64,000 nt of DNA, taken from the NCBI GenBank assembly GCA_016713985.1, contig JADJOD010000001.1:124001-188000 (forward strand). Reading direction: 5' to 3'. The number at the start of each line of letters is the position of its first letter. Within the stretch, counting starts at the first letter, position 1. A program made the position numbers and the translations under genes. Shown here in pieces: positions 8,830 through 18,468 of the stretch. The stretch comes from Lewinellaceae bacterium (GTDB taxonomy: Bacteria > Bacteroidota > Bacteroidia > Chitinophagales > Saprospiraceae). The notes under the pieces are model-generated. The model did not search any database. It worked only from the letters and a program-made list of their open reading frames with translations, and was not told the DNA's origin.

Positions 8830-11214
8830 TTTTTTGGCGCTTGTTGGTGGCGTTGGTTCCACAAAATACATATCCACCAGACCTTTATTGTACACCTCTT
8901 TTTTGCCGCGATAACTGATTTTGTATAAATGTTTTACGGCCTCGGCGGTAGAGCCGGAAATATTGATACGACCGAGTTCGCCGAGTTCTTCGAGGCGGGC
9001 GGCGAGATTGACCGCATCGCCCCAGATATCGTAGGCAAATTTGTTCTTCCCGATCACACCCGCCACAACCGGGCCGGTATGGATGCCGATCCGCATTTCC
9101 CGAAAAATGGCTTTCGGGTTTTCGCGGTTGCGCAGTTGAAGCCAGGCATCCATCTCAAGGGCTGCGCGTACGGCATCCGCCGGGTGTGTGTTGTTAGGAA
9201 CGGGTAATCCGCCGGCGCACATAAAAGCGTCGCCGATGGTTTTGATCTTTTCGAGGCCGTTTTTTTCACATATCTCGTCGAACGCGAGAAAACATTCGTT
9301 CAGCTCGTCGATCAGTTCGTCCGGCGCCAGGTGTTCGGAAAGTCGGGTAAAATTGACAAAATCGGTAAACAAAACGGTAGCCGAATCGTAATGACGGGGT
9401 GTGGCGTAGCCGTGCGATTTTAGTTCCAGGGCGATTTCTTCCGGCAAAATATTCAGGAGCAGGTGTTCACTTTTGCTTCGTTCTGCGGCGATTTCTTCGT
9501 TTTGCTGCTGAATCTGGCGGTTTTTCAGGTTCAGTCGGTTATTGGCCCGGCGGGCAAAAAGCCAGCCGATGCCCAACAGAGCCAGGATGATAAAAAGCAT
9601 CAACCCGATGCCATAGGCAAAGCGCCGGAAAGCGGCTTCCTGTTCGGATTGGTATTGTTGTTCGCGTTGAATCCGTTCCAGTTCCTTGGCCCGGCTGGTG
9701 CTGTCGGCGCGGCGCTGGGTCCGGTCCAGTTCTTCCTGTCGTCGCAATTCGGCGATCAGGTTGTTTTGCCTTTCCACGTTGAAGCGTTGGGCGGCCAGGT
9801 TGAGTTCCTGTTCGGCCTGAAGCGCTTCGAGGGTTTTTTCCCGAAGTTTGGCGATATCGACTTCGTTTTGGGTTTGCAGGAGCAACACCTCGTCTTTTTT
9901 ACGCTGGGCTTCAAGTGCCAGGTTTTTGTTTGCCAGCTCCAGCCGTTCCCGTTCCAGCCGGATCTGTTCGTAGGCGAGGTCTTTTACACTTTGCTGAGCG
10001 TACAGGTATTTGATCTGCCCTTCTGCGGCGGCGAGCAGGGTGCGTTGCTGGTCGACCTGTTGCTGGCGCACCTGTTCCTGCAGCCGGATGGTGTCGAGTT
10101 CTGTGAGGAAGTTGCGGTACGAATCGAAGGCTTTTTCAAAATCGTACAACGCGTTGTACACCTTTGCGGCAGTTTCATAGGCATCTGCCAGCACCTGACG
10201 TTGTTTGGTCTGGCGGGCATAACGAATGGCTGACTCGTTGTGATTCAATGCGTTGTAAAAATCGTTGTTGCTGTAATACACCCCGGCGATCAGGTGTTCG
10301 AGGCTGGCAAGCGCGGTCCAGTCCTGCCGCCCCAGCAAAATATCCCGCGCCTGGAGCAGGTACTCGATACCCCGTCGCGAGTCGCCGGTATTGTGCAGGG
10401 CGACGCCGAGGTTGGCGTACATCACTTCGGGATAATCGCAGGGGATGTAGACGCATTGCAGTTCGGCCTTCCGAAAGTATTCGAGTGCTTTGGTGTAGTC
10501 GCGGTCACGTACGAACTGGCGCCCGAGGTTGTTGTAGAGCAGCGATTTTTCCTGGGGGGTGCCGTAGGTTTCGATGATCCGTTCGATAGCCTGGTAGTAA
10601 TAAATACTTTTCCCGGTGTCGTTGCGCTGATCGTAAGCATGCGCGAGTTTTTGGTATAATTGGACCAGGCGGGAATTATTTCCTTCGTTTTTGTGCTTGA
10701 CAATCAACTGTTTATAATATACCTGTGCACTGTCGAATTTCATATCGAGCAGGTAGGCGTCCGCTATTTTTTCCATCGTGCCGAAGTCTTCCGGGGCATC
10801 CGTCAAAACTTCTCCATAATAGCGGCAGGCGTAGGAGTACAGTTTTTCCCGCAGAAAGATGTCGCCCAAAGCGCGGTACACGACAAGCAGTTGATCGACA
10901 CGGCCCCTGTTCTGGAGTTTGGCTTCTGCCAGCAGATAATGCTGGAGCGCTTCTTCGTTCCGGCTGGCACGCGCGCACAGGTCGCCCAGCAGCACGGAGG
11001 CCCGCACGATACCTTCGTCGTAGGGAATGTTTCGCGCTATGGAAAGCCCTTCGTTGGCCAGGGTTTCACGTTCGGCGTCCGTTCCGGCATTCCGCGCCCG
11101 GTCCAACAGCCGGTCCACCTCGACCGTGTGCTGTTCGGGGTTATCCGGCCGCTGGCCGTGTAATTGGATACCGGCGAGGCAAAGGAAGGCTGTTATGAGG
11201 GCGAGGTTTTTAAT
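8827..11214 (-). CDS. Membrane-bound class III adenylate cyclase with TPR region; start unresolved
   Basis: TPR repeats (first ~350 residues) are followed by a long coiled coil, one membrane helix (GIGLMLFIILALLGIGWLF) and a C-terminal class III cyclase domain. Metal aspartates are in LFTDFVNFT and TIGDAF. The substrate residues are K in EKIKTIGD and D in YDIWGD, the pair typical of ATP rather than GTP, so it should make cAMP. The frame extends upstream of the first usual start (GTG at 11118) through a clear signal-peptide core (NLALITAFLCLAG). The 5' limit given is an ATT at 11214. Alternatively a GTG at 11231 is the start, with one A missing from the A-run at about 11207-11211, giving MKNHLVLKNLALITAF. 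Confidence 0.85.
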   Translation of the reverse strand: MKNLALITAFLCLAGIQLHGQRPDNPEQHTVEVDRLLDRARNAGTDAERETLANEGLSIARNIPYDEGIVRASVLLGDLCARASRNEEALQHYLLAEAKLQNRGRVDQLLVVYRALGDIFLREKLYSYACRYYGEVLTDAPEDFGTMEKIADAYLLDMKFDSAQVYYKQLIVKHKNEGNNSRLVQLYQKLAHAYDQRNDTGKSIYYYQAIERIIETYGTPQEKSLLYNNLGRQFVRDRDYTKALEYFRKAELQCVYIPCDYPEVMYANLGVALHNTGDSRRGIEYLLQARDILLGRQDWTALASLEHLIAGVYYSNNDFYNALNHNESAIRYARQTKQRQVLADAYETAAKVYNALYDFEKAFDSYRNFLTELDTIRLQEQVRQQQVDQQRTLLAAAEGQIKYLYAQQSVKDLAYEQIRLERERLELANKNLALEAQRKKDEVLLLQTQNEVDIAKLREKTLEALQAEQELNLAAQRFNVERQNNLIAELRRQEELDRTQRRADSTSRAKELERIQREQQYQSEQEAAFRRFAYGIGLMLFIILALLGIGWLFARRANNRLNLKNRQIQQQNEEIAAERSKSEHLLLNILPEEIALELKSHGYATPRHYDSATVLFTDFVNFTRLSEHLAPDELIDELNECFLAFDEICEKNGLEKIKTIGDAFMCAGGLPVPNNTHPADAVRAALEMDAWLQLRNRENPKAIFREMRIGIHTGPVVAGVIGKNKFAYDIWGDAVNLAARLEELGELGRINISGSTAEAVKHLYKISYRGKKEVYNKGLVDMYFVEPTPPTSAKK

Positions 11215-11230
11215 ACGAGATGATTTTTCA

Positions 11231-11238
11231 CAAAAATA
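11231..11238 (-). promoter_or_regulatory. -7 box TATTTTTG for the cyclase gene
   Basis: On the minus strand TATTTTTG matches TAnnTTTG, 17 bases before the ATT at 11214. It overlaps the alternative GTG start, so only one of the two roles can be right. It lies 33 bp after the stop of the upstream GH92 gene. Confidence 0.4.
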
Positions 11239-11271
11239 GATGTTTTTAATATACCGCAGCCGGGTGAAAAA

Positions 11272-14218
11272 CTACTCTACCAAAATCTCGTCTGCAAATA
11301 TCCAGCAGGGGTTGCCGGCGCCTTTGTGCCATGCCGGGCATTTGCCGGGTGATACGCCGGTGACGCGGATATACCGGCCTTTTACACCTTTCAGATCGAG
11401 GATAAAATCTTTTTGCAACACCCCTTTTTCGGTGTTCGGCACGTCGTTGTCGATTGCTCCCGCGGGTGAAAATTGCCGGCCGTCGTCGGATATTTCCACC
11501 TGCATTTTTACCGGGAAAAATACCCAGGCGTTTTCATCCTGCAAAAAACCGGTAGTTATCTTGTTGATTTTCTGCTTTTTACCCAAATCCAGCACCACAT
11601 CGAGGTTCACCCCTTCAAAACCCTGCCAGTCGCCCGTGCGAAAATCGGCGCCGCCGCGTAATCCGTTAACAAGGCCCTCGTCGCCGCGGGCAGTGTATTG
11701 CGGGCTGTAACGGGTATTGTACCGCACAACGCGCAGGCTCGAACTGGTTTTGGTAAAAACGGCGGTCGCCACCGCACTTTCCCGGCGGCTTCCGCCCAGG
11801 ATGGCAACGGCCCTGAGGGTCAAAGTCCGGTCGATCCGGAAGGGTTTGGTGTAGGGTGTTGACTGCCGGTCCGGTGTTGATCCGTCGAGTGTAAAAAATA
11901 TCGGCGGCGGCGTCGAGGCAAGCCAGGGAAATGGCTTGTGACTGTTTAAAAACCCGCTCGCCCTGCGACACAAACGGCACCGGCGGCATCGGTATTTTTT
12001 TACCGCGGTAGCAGTTTTGCAGTTTGCCCCAATCGGCGGGGGTATCGGTCATTTCAAAAACAATTTCCGCACCTTCCACCATCTCTTCGTGGCTGATCCG
12101 GCTTTCGGCGCGCTCGCGGCCGGCCAGTTTCATACTTTTTATGTAACAATTGCGCCGGGAAACGCCGGGAGCCCGGACGACGAATTTTTTCCCGGAATCG
12201 AGGTTCAGCGTCACTTTTTCAAACAAGGGTGTACCCACGACGTAATCCGTACAGCCGGGGGTGACCGGGTAAAAACCCATCGCGGACAGCACAAACCAGG
12301 CGGACATTTGCCCACAGTCTTCATTGCCGGAAAGGCCGTCGGGCTGGTCGTGGTACATTTCGTCCATGATCTGGCGGACACGCAGCTGGGTTTTCCAGGC
12401 CTGGCCTGCGTAATTGTAGAGGTAGGCGATGTGGTGACTCGGTTCGTTGCCGTGCACGTACTGGCCGATCAAACCCGTGATGTCGGCCTGGTTTCGCCCG
12501 GTTGTTTTGGGATTGGCTCCAAAAAGGCTGTCTAATTGCGCCGCAAAAGCCTGTTCGCCACCCATTAGTTCCATGAGTCCCGCGATATTGTGCTGAACGG
12601 CAAAGCGGTATTGCCAGGCATTGGCTTCCGTGTAGTTAAAATTTACTTCGTAAGGATCGAAGGGTTTGTTCCAGGCGGCATTGCTTTTGGAGCGGAAAAA
12701 CCGGGTGGCGGGGTCGAACAGGTTGAGATACGCCCAGGACTTGATCATGTACGGGTCGTCGACCGAATCCACGCCGACCGCCTGTTCCATTTGGGCGATA
12801 CACCAGTTATCGAAGGCATATTCCAGCGTTTTGGACACCGATTCGGGTTCTTTATCGGAAGGGATATAGCCCAGTTCTTTGTACCATTGCAAGCCGTAGC
12901 GGTCGCTGTTGGCACTTTTACGCATGGCTGCAAGCGCTTTTTCAGCGTCGTAATCCCGGATCCCTTTGACGTAGGCGTCAGTGATCACGGGGATTGCGTG
13001 GTTGCCGATCATGCAGTCCGTTTCGTTGGCGGAGAGTTCCCACACCGGCAGCAGCCCGCCTTCTTCGTATTGGCGCAGAAACGTTTGTACAAAATCGTTC
13101 GTTCGTTTGGGTTCGAGGATGGTATAGAGCGGGTTACAGGCCCGGTAAGTATCCCACAGCGAAAAAACGGTATAAACGTTGTGGCCCGGGTTCGGGTGAA
13201 TTTTGTTGTCGCGGCCCCGGTACTGCCCGTCGGCATCGTTCCAGGTATTCGGAACAATCATCGTGTGGTAAAGTGCCGTGTAAAAGATCCTTTTTTGCAC
13301 GTCCGTGCCGCCTTCCACGTCAATTTTGGCGAGTTGGCGCTCCCATTTGCCCTGGGTTTCGGATTTTATTTTTTCAAAATCGAAGTGATTACACTCCGCT
13401 TCGAGGTTTTTACGCGCACCTTCGATGCTCACCCCCGAAATGCCGACTGTGACGATCAGGGGTTCGCCGTCTTCGTTAAAATCGAGCAGTTTGACGATGG
13501 ATTTGCCGGTCACCGAAGGCCTGGCTTCCCGTGGATCAAGGCTCATATCCAATATTTTGGAATTAAACATCGGCCTGGAAAAGCGTACGACAAAATAGAT
13601 ATGTTGCTCCTTCGCCCAGGCTTTTGAAATGCGGTATCCTTCTATTTCGCGGTCGCTGACCCTTTTCAGGTGTGCATCGATGACCTCGTCGCGATGGCGC
13701 AGGTCGACGAGCAAGTGGCCGTTCACGCGGTTTTTCGGGAACGTATAGCGGTGTACCCCCACCCGTTCGGTGGCCGTCAGTTCCGCCTTGATACGGTCTT
13801 TTTCGAGAAAAACGGCGTAGTAGCCCGCTTCCGCCTTTTCTTTTGACTTTTTAAACGGGGAGGCATATTTTGCAGGTTCCAGTTCCGCGCCGCCGGTATA
13901 GGGCATCAACAATATATCGCAATAATCAGCCACACCCGTACCGCTCAGGTGGGTGTGTGAAAAACCGTAAACCAGCGAATCGGAATAGTGATAGCCGGAG
14001 CAGCCGTCCCAGTCCATCATGTCGATGCGGGTATCGGGACTGAGTTGCACAAGCCCGAATGGCGCCGCAGCGCCGGGGTAGGTGTGGCCATGCCCTCCCG
14101 TGCCGATGAACGGATCGACAAACGGGATTTTGGAGGCAGATGCCGGTGAGGGTTGGCAGTTGGCGGCAGGTTGCAAAACAGCCGCAGCGAAAAAAGTGGA
14201 AAGAACAAACAGGCGCAT
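11272..14218 (-). CDS. GH92 alpha-mannosidase-like protein with chitobiase-C-like and F5/8-like C-terminal domains, frameshifted
   Basis: An exported glycoside hydrolase of family 92, whose members are calcium-dependent exo-alpha-mannosidases. The signal peptide starts at the ATG at 14218 (MRLFVLSTFFAAAV). Family blocks include FIGTGGHGHTYPGA, PFGLVQLSPDTR, GYHYSDS, FSHTHLSG, GNEDCGQMSAWFVLSAMGFY and VGTPLF. The frame changes near 11915: removing one C from TGCCTCG joins ISLAC to STPPPIFFTLDGSTP, a chitobiase C-terminal-like domain, and then an F5/8 type C-like carbohydrate-binding domain (VLDLGKKQKINKI ... GRYIRVTG) ending at 11272. Either an assembly indel or a real break separates the enzyme from its binding modules. 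Confidence 0.88.
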
Positions 14219-14248
14219 CGTGTGAGCGGTTGAGCGTTGGAAATTGCC

Positions 14249-14256
14249 CAAAAGTA
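14249..14256 (-). promoter_or_regulatory. -7 box TACTTTTG for the GH92 gene
   Basis: TACTTTTG on the minus strand lies 30 bases before the GH92 start at 14218. It supports that start over the upstream in-frame start at 14392. Confidence 0.5.
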
Positions 14257-14311
14257 AACCGCTTGTTGCAAACGAATCGCTAACGATGTTCCGGATAGCC
14301 CCGGGTGGTTC

Positions 14312-14319
14312 TATTTTTG
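14312..14319 (+). promoter_or_regulatory. -7 box TATTTTTG for the thioredoxin-like gene
   Basis: TATTTTTG followed by GCCGC lies about 80 bp before the start at 14402. The same TATTTTTGCCGC string precedes ftsX at 28811. Together with the minus-strand box at 14249 it makes this gap a divergent promoter region. Confidence 0.45.
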
Positions 14320-14401
14320 CCGCAAAATATTCCGCAGGTCGCCGGGCCTGCCACAAATCCGGCCAGGCGAAGCCTGGTGGTACAAAAGACACTTTAAAAC
14401 G

Positions 14402-15811
14402 ATGACGTATTTAAAACTTGCCCTTTTCGCCTTTTTTGGCCTGTATTTGTCTGCCGCGCAGGCACAAACAACCGACAGTACACTGATCGATATTCAGATC
14501 GAGGGAATTCCCGCCGGCAGAACACGGCTCGTGGGGGTGTTCGGCGACCGCAACTACCTCGCCGATTCGGCCGACGTGGATGCCACCGGCCGGTTTACTT
14601 TGCGGCGAAAAACGCCACTTCCCGCCGGGTTTTACACTTTTTTGCTTCCGGGTGGCAATAAAAACTTTTCCATCCTGCTGGATAAAGATCAGCATTTTTC
14701 GATCCGGGCCAAAGCCACCGACATCGGCGGCAGCATGCAGGTGACCGGCAACCTCGACAATGAATTGTTTTATAAAAACTACCGCTTCCAGGCCGCCCAG
14801 GACCCTGAATTGCAAAAATTAAGCGAGGTGCTGCGGGCCAATCCCGAATCGTCGCCTGAGTTCAAAAAAGCGAAAGAACGCCAGGAACAGATACTCGCCG
14901 AACGCAAGGCGCACCTCGAAGAAATTTATACACAAAACCCGAACGCGTTTTTTACCAAATTTAAAATTGCCGGCCAAAACCCCGACCTCACTTACCCGCG
15001 CAAAGCCAACGGCACCATCGATACGCTGGCCCAGGTGACGCACTACCGCAAACACTTCTGGGATAACGTCGATTTTAAAGACAAACGGCTGCTGTACACG
15101 CCCGTGGTCGGCAACAAACTCCGCCGCTACATCAAGGAATTGACGCCGCAAAACCGCGACTCCATCATCCCCGTGGCCGACGAACTCATCCGCCGGTCGA
15201 TGCCGTACCGGGATTATTTCCAGTTTTTTGCCAACTGGATCGCTTTACAATACGAAAACACCAAAACCACCGTCATGGACGGCGAAGGCGTGTACGTTCA
15301 CGTCGTAAAAAACTTCTTTACACCGGAACTCGCCGTTTGGGACAAACCCGAAAACTTAGAAAAACTGCAAAAACACGCCTGGGAAATGGAAGCCAGCCTC
15401 CTGGGCAAAAAAGGCCCCGACGTGCGCGCCTTAGATGTGAACGGGGTGTCCAAAAGTATTTACGAGATCACGGCGCCGATCATCGTGATCTTTATGTACA
15501 GTCCCGATTGTGAACATTGTCAGAAAGATTCGCCCAAAATCTCGGAAATCGCCCGGAACTGGAAAAGCCGGGGTGTCGAATTTTTCGGCATCGGCGTCAA
15601 TACCAAGGAAGAGGAGTGGAGGGCATTTGTGAAGAAAAATGCTTTCCCCTTCACCAATGTGTACGACCCGACCAATCGCGCCATTTACGCCAAGTATTTT
15701 GTGGACATCACGCCGGAATTGTATATCCTGAACAAGGACCGGACCATCATCGCCAAAAATCTGCACGCGGAACAACTGGAAGAAGTGTTTCAGCGGGAAT
15801 TGAAAAAGTAA
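14402..15811 (+). CDS. TlpA-like thioredoxin-fold protein with N-terminal DUF4369-like domain
   Basis: A 469-residue exported protein. After the signal peptide (ending near AQAQ) comes a beta-rich DUF4369-like domain (about 25-130), then a helical middle, then a thioredoxin fold (about 340-469) with the redox motif CEHC in SPDCEHCQK and the cis-Pro region VDITPELYIL. Such proteins act as periplasmic thiol-disulfide oxidoreductases or peroxiredoxin-like reductases. It ends at a hairpin shared with the convergent DUF547 gene. Confidence 0.85.
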   Translation: MTYLKLALFAFFGLYLSAAQAQTTDSTLIDIQIEGIPAGRTRLVGVFGDRNYLADSADVDATGRFTLRRKTPLPAGFYTFLLPGGNKNFSILLDKDQHFSIRAKATDIGGSMQVTGNLDNELFYKNYRFQAAQDPELQKLSEVLRANPESSPEFKKAKERQEQILAERKAHLEEIYTQNPNAFFTKFKIAGQNPDLTYPRKANGTIDTLAQVTHYRKHFWDNVDFKDKRLLYTPVVGNKLRRYIKELTPQNRDSIIPVADELIRRSMPYRDYFQFFANWIALQYENTKTTVMDGEGVYVHVVKNFFTPELAVWDKPENLEKLQKHAWEMEASLLGKKGPDVRALDVNGVSKSIYEITAPIIVIFMYSPDCEHCQKDSPKISEIARNWKSRGVEFFGIGVNTKEEEWRAFVKKNAFPFTNVYDPTNRAIYAKYFVDITPELYILNKDRTIIAKNLHAEQLEEVFQRELKK

Positions 15812-15858
15812 CACCAACCTCCGGTTGGCTTTTATTCAAGCCAACCGGAGGTTGGCGT
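15811..15858. terminator. Bidirectional terminator of nested palindromes
   Basis: Arms 15811-15831 and 15838-15858 are complementary over 21 bases with one mismatch, loop TTATTC. Each arm is itself palindromic at its core (CCAACC-TCC-GGTTGG). It overlaps both convergent stop codons (15809-15811 and 15858-15860). The same design, with another sequence, occurs at 62755-62795. Confidence 0.8.
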
Positions 15859-16607
15859 TACTCGTTGAGGTTCCAGTCATATTCCTGAAAACTAATCGTC
15901 GCGCTGTTTTTTAGTTGGGTAGCCGAATATTTGTTCAGGTACTTTTTCAAATCGCCAAAATCGGCGGCATACCAGTCAAATATCTTGCTCACCCGCGCTT
16001 TGGAAGCAGAAATGGTATTGAATGACAGGTCGTTGATAAACACCTTTGTACGCGCTTCGAGGGTGGAATCGAGGTTTTCGGCGGTGTAGGCGTGATTCCA
16101 GAGCGGCGGGCAGGATTGCGCGGCGCAATTGATCGCGAAGTGAATACGCGCGTCTTTAAACTGCGGGCGCAGGATGTCGTTTTCGATGTTGTTGAGGCTG
16201 TATTTTTTATCGCCGATGCGGATACGTTTCACGTCCCAGGTTTTTCCGCCGTCGAAGTTGAGGATACTTTTTGCGGGGTAATTATCGACGATCAGTTTCA
16301 GGGTGAAGGCGTTGTAAGCATTGATCCAATACGCCATTTTTTCTTCGCGGGCCTCGTTTTCCGCCACCGGATGGTCGCTCAGGGCCTGGCAATAGGTGTA
16401 TAAAGCCGTTTTATCTGCCTTCAGGCCTTTGTAGTTTACCTTGCCCGCATCGCTGACGTATTTTTGAAGCAAGGAATCCAGCCCCGCGTGGCTCAGCACC
16501 AAAGAATCAACCGGAGCGGGTGTGGAAAAAGACAGGGTAACCTGAGCCTGAAGACTCCAATGAGTAGCCAAGATCAGCACGGTGAGTAAAAAACTGTTTT
16601 TATACAT
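15858..16607 (-). CDS. DUF547 domain protein
   Basis: A 249-residue exported protein of the DUF547 family, function unknown. The signal peptide starts at the ATG at 16607 (MYKNSFLLTVLILATHW). Typical blocks are KMAYWINAYNAFTLKLIVDNYP, SLNNIENDILRP, DARIHFAINCAAQSCPPL and KIFDWYAADFG. The cysteines in NCAAQSCPPL are a family hallmark. Confidence 0.88.
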   Translation of the reverse strand: MYKNSFLLTVLILATHWSLQAQVTLSFSTPAPVDSLVLSHAGLDSLLQKYVSDAGKVNYKGLKADKTALYTYCQALSDHPVAENEAREEKMAYWINAYNAFTLKLIVDNYPAKSILNFDGGKTWDVKRIRIGDKKYSLNNIENDILRPQFKDARIHFAINCAAQSCPPLWNHAYTAENLDSTLEARTKVFINDLSFNTISASKARVSKIFDWYAADFGDLKKYLNKYSATQLKNSATISFQEYDWNLNE

Positions 16608-16736
16608 GGTCAAGTTGTGTCGTTTTGTACCGTTTCGGAATATACGAACAAACGACGCGCGGCGGTTTTTCGTTTGATCCAAAATGTCCGACCCACTACA
16701 ACTGTTTTCTTGCGGACATTCCTCCACACCTTTTTC

Positions 16737-16744
16737 TACTTTTG
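16737..16744 (+). promoter_or_regulatory. -7 box TACTTTTG for gldA
   Basis: TACTTTTG lies 80 bp before the gldA ATG at 16825. The heptamer palindrome at 16751-16806 then falls within the leader. Confidence 0.5.
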
Positions 16745-16750
16745 CAGTCT

Positions 16751-16806
16751 CTGGCATCTGGCATCTGGTGTCTAGAGATGCCAGACGCCAGATGCCAGAT
16801 GCCAAA
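16751..16806. repeat. Inverting heptamer array in the gldA leader
   Basis: Units CTGGCAT, CTGGCAT, CTGGTGT, CTAGAGA are followed by the complementary-sense units TGCCAGA, CGCCAGA, TGCCAGA, TGCCAAA. The array is a palindrome: GGCATCTGGCATCTGGTGTCT pairs with AGACGCCAGATGCCAGATGCC (20 of 21). An RNA hairpin would end 18 bases before the start codon, in a position to affect gldA translation. Confidence 0.85.
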
Positions 16807-16824
16807 GGTCGTAAAACCATTCTT

Positions 16825-17730
16825 ATGTCCGTAAAAGTTGCCAACCTCGTCAAAATATACGAAACCCAGCGTGCGGTGGACGACGTGTCGTTCGAGGCGC
16901 ATAAAGGAGAAGTGCTTGGTTTTCTCGGCCCAAACGGCGCCGGAAAAACAACCACGATGAAAATTATCACCGGTTACCTGCCGCAGAGCAGCGGCACGGC
17001 CGAGGTTTGTGGCTTCGACGTCAGCGAACGCCCGATGGAAGCCCGCGCCCGGGTGGGGTATCTGCCGGAACACAATCCGCTTTATCGCGATATGTATGTG
17101 CGCGAATACCTGAGTTTTACCGCCGGTTTGCACCGGGTGCCCAACGCCCGCCGCCGCGTGGAAGAAATGGTGGAACGCACCGGCCTTACCAGCCACCGGC
17201 ACAAACAGATCGGCGAGCTCTCCAAAGGTTACCGCCAGCGCGTCGGCCTGGCACAAGCCATGCTCCACGACCCGGAAGTGCTGATTCTGGACGAACCCAC
17301 TTCCGGTCTTGACCCGAACCAGATCGTGGAAATACGGCAGTTGATCAAAGACCTCGGCAAAGAAAAAACGGTGATCCTCAGCACACATATCCTGGGTGAA
17401 GTGGAGGCCGTGTGCAACCGCGCCATCATTATTAACAAAGGCAAACTGGTGGCAAACGCGCCGATTGCGGAATTGAAACAGCAGTTTACGGGGCAGAGCA
17501 TCGTAACGGCCGAATTCGCGGAAAGTGTCGACAAAAACCTGCTGGCCGCGATAAAAAACGTACAAACCGTCAAAAATCTCGGCAAAAACCGCTGGGAATT
17601 GCGCGCTGCCGCCGACCGGGATATACGCGCCGAGGTTTTTATGTTTGCCGTGGCACACAAGGTAACCCTGCTGGAATTGAGAAAAGAAACCTACAGCGTG
17701 GAAGAAGTTTTCCAGCAACTGACCAAATAG
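16825..17730 (+). CDS. gldA: GldA-like ABC transporter ATP-binding subunit
   Basis: A 301-residue ABC ATPase: Walker A GPNGAGKT (about 35-42), Q-loop region GYLPEHNPLY (about 79-88), signature LSKGYRQ (132-138), Walker B VLILDEP (152-158), H-loop STHI. It matches GldA of the gliding-linked GldA-GldF-GldG transporter. The permease gldF follows 3 bp downstream, as expected for one operon. The start at 16825 places the first strand (VKVANLVKIY) at the N-terminus. The transported substrate of this complex is not known. Confidence 0.88.
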   Translation: MSVKVANLVKIYETQRAVDDVSFEAHKGEVLGFLGPNGAGKTTTMKIITGYLPQSSGTAEVCGFDVSERPMEARARVGYLPEHNPLYRDMYVREYLSFTAGLHRVPNARRRVEEMVERTGLTSHRHKQIGELSKGYRQRVGLAQAMLHDPEVLILDEPTSGLDPNQIVEIRQLIKDLGKEKTVILSTHILGEVEAVCNRAIIINKGKLVANAPIAELKQQFTGQSIVTAEFAESVDKNLLAAIKNVQTVKNLGKNRWELRAAADRDIRAEVFMFAVAHKVTLLELRKETYSVEEVFQQLTK

Positions 17731-17733
17731 ATT

Positions 17734-18465
17734 ATGCGCTCCATATTTAAAAAAGAAATCAACGCTTTTTTCTCCTCCCTCATCGGTTACATCGTAATCG
17801 GCGTATTTCTGGTGCTCATGGGTCTTGTGATGTGGGTATTTCCCGACTACAGCGTACTCGACAGCAAGTACGCCAACATGGACACCTTGTTTGGCATTGC
17901 GCCGATGGTTTTTATGTTCCTGATGCCGGCCGTGACGATGCGTACTTTCGCCGAGGAAAAACAAAGCGGCACCATCGAACTGCTGGTAACACGCCCCATT
18001 TCCGACTGGCAAATTGTGGGCGGGAAGTTTTTGGCCTGTTTTACACTGGTGGTTTTTGCGCTGCTGCCCACGGTATTGTATTACCTGACCGTGTACAATT
18101 TGGGAGCGCCGCCCGGCAACCTGGACTCGGGAGGTATTGCCGGTTCTTACATCGGTTTGCTTTTTCTGGCCGCAGTATTTGTGGCGATCGGCGTATTTTC
18201 CAGTTCGCTGACCAATAACCAGATCATCGCTTTTGTAATGGCCACTTTTCTCTGCTTTTTTGTGTACTTAGCCTTCGGTTTTCTCAGCAGACTTCCTGTA
18301 TTTTTTGGAAAAACCGACGATGTGGTGCAGTCAATTGGCATTGAATACCATTACAACTCCGTTAGCCGGGGTGTGCTCGATTCGCGGGACGTGGTGTATT
18401 TTTTGTCCGTCATTGCCTTGTTTCTGGCCGCGACGGTGTTGTCGCTGGGCCGCCGGAGGTGGTAG
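17734..18465 (+). CDS. gldF: GldF-like ABC-2 permease subunit
   Basis: A 243-residue protein with about six membrane helices and an ABC-2 pattern: KEINAFFSSLIGY at the N-terminus, MRTFAEEKQSGTIELLVTRP after the second helix, and a last helix ending LGRRRW. It matches GldF. The next gene on this strand should be gldG, but the stop at 18465 is 3 bp from the convergent fadD stop, so gldG is not here. Confidence 0.85.
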   Translation: MRSIFKKEINAFFSSLIGYIVIGVFLVLMGLVMWVFPDYSVLDSKYANMDTLFGIAPMVFMFLMPAVTMRTFAEEKQSGTIELLVTRPISDWQIVGGKFLACFTLVVFALLPTVLYYLTVYNLGAPPGNLDSGGIAGSYIGLLFLAAVFVAIGVFSSSLTNNQIIAFVMATFLCFFVYLAFGFLSRLPVFFGKTDDVVQSIGIEYHYNSVSRGVLDSRDVVYFLSVIALFLAATVLSLGRRRW

Positions 18466-18468
18466 GGG

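Noticed and set aside
12590..13627. 345-codon plus-strand ORF opposite GH92
   Set aside because: It lies entirely opposite conserved GH92 blocks and has no recognisable features.
14219..14392. Longer N-terminus for the GH92 protein
   Set aside because: It would put the signal peptide inside the protein and run through the divergent promoter region; the ATG at 14218 begins a clean signal peptide.
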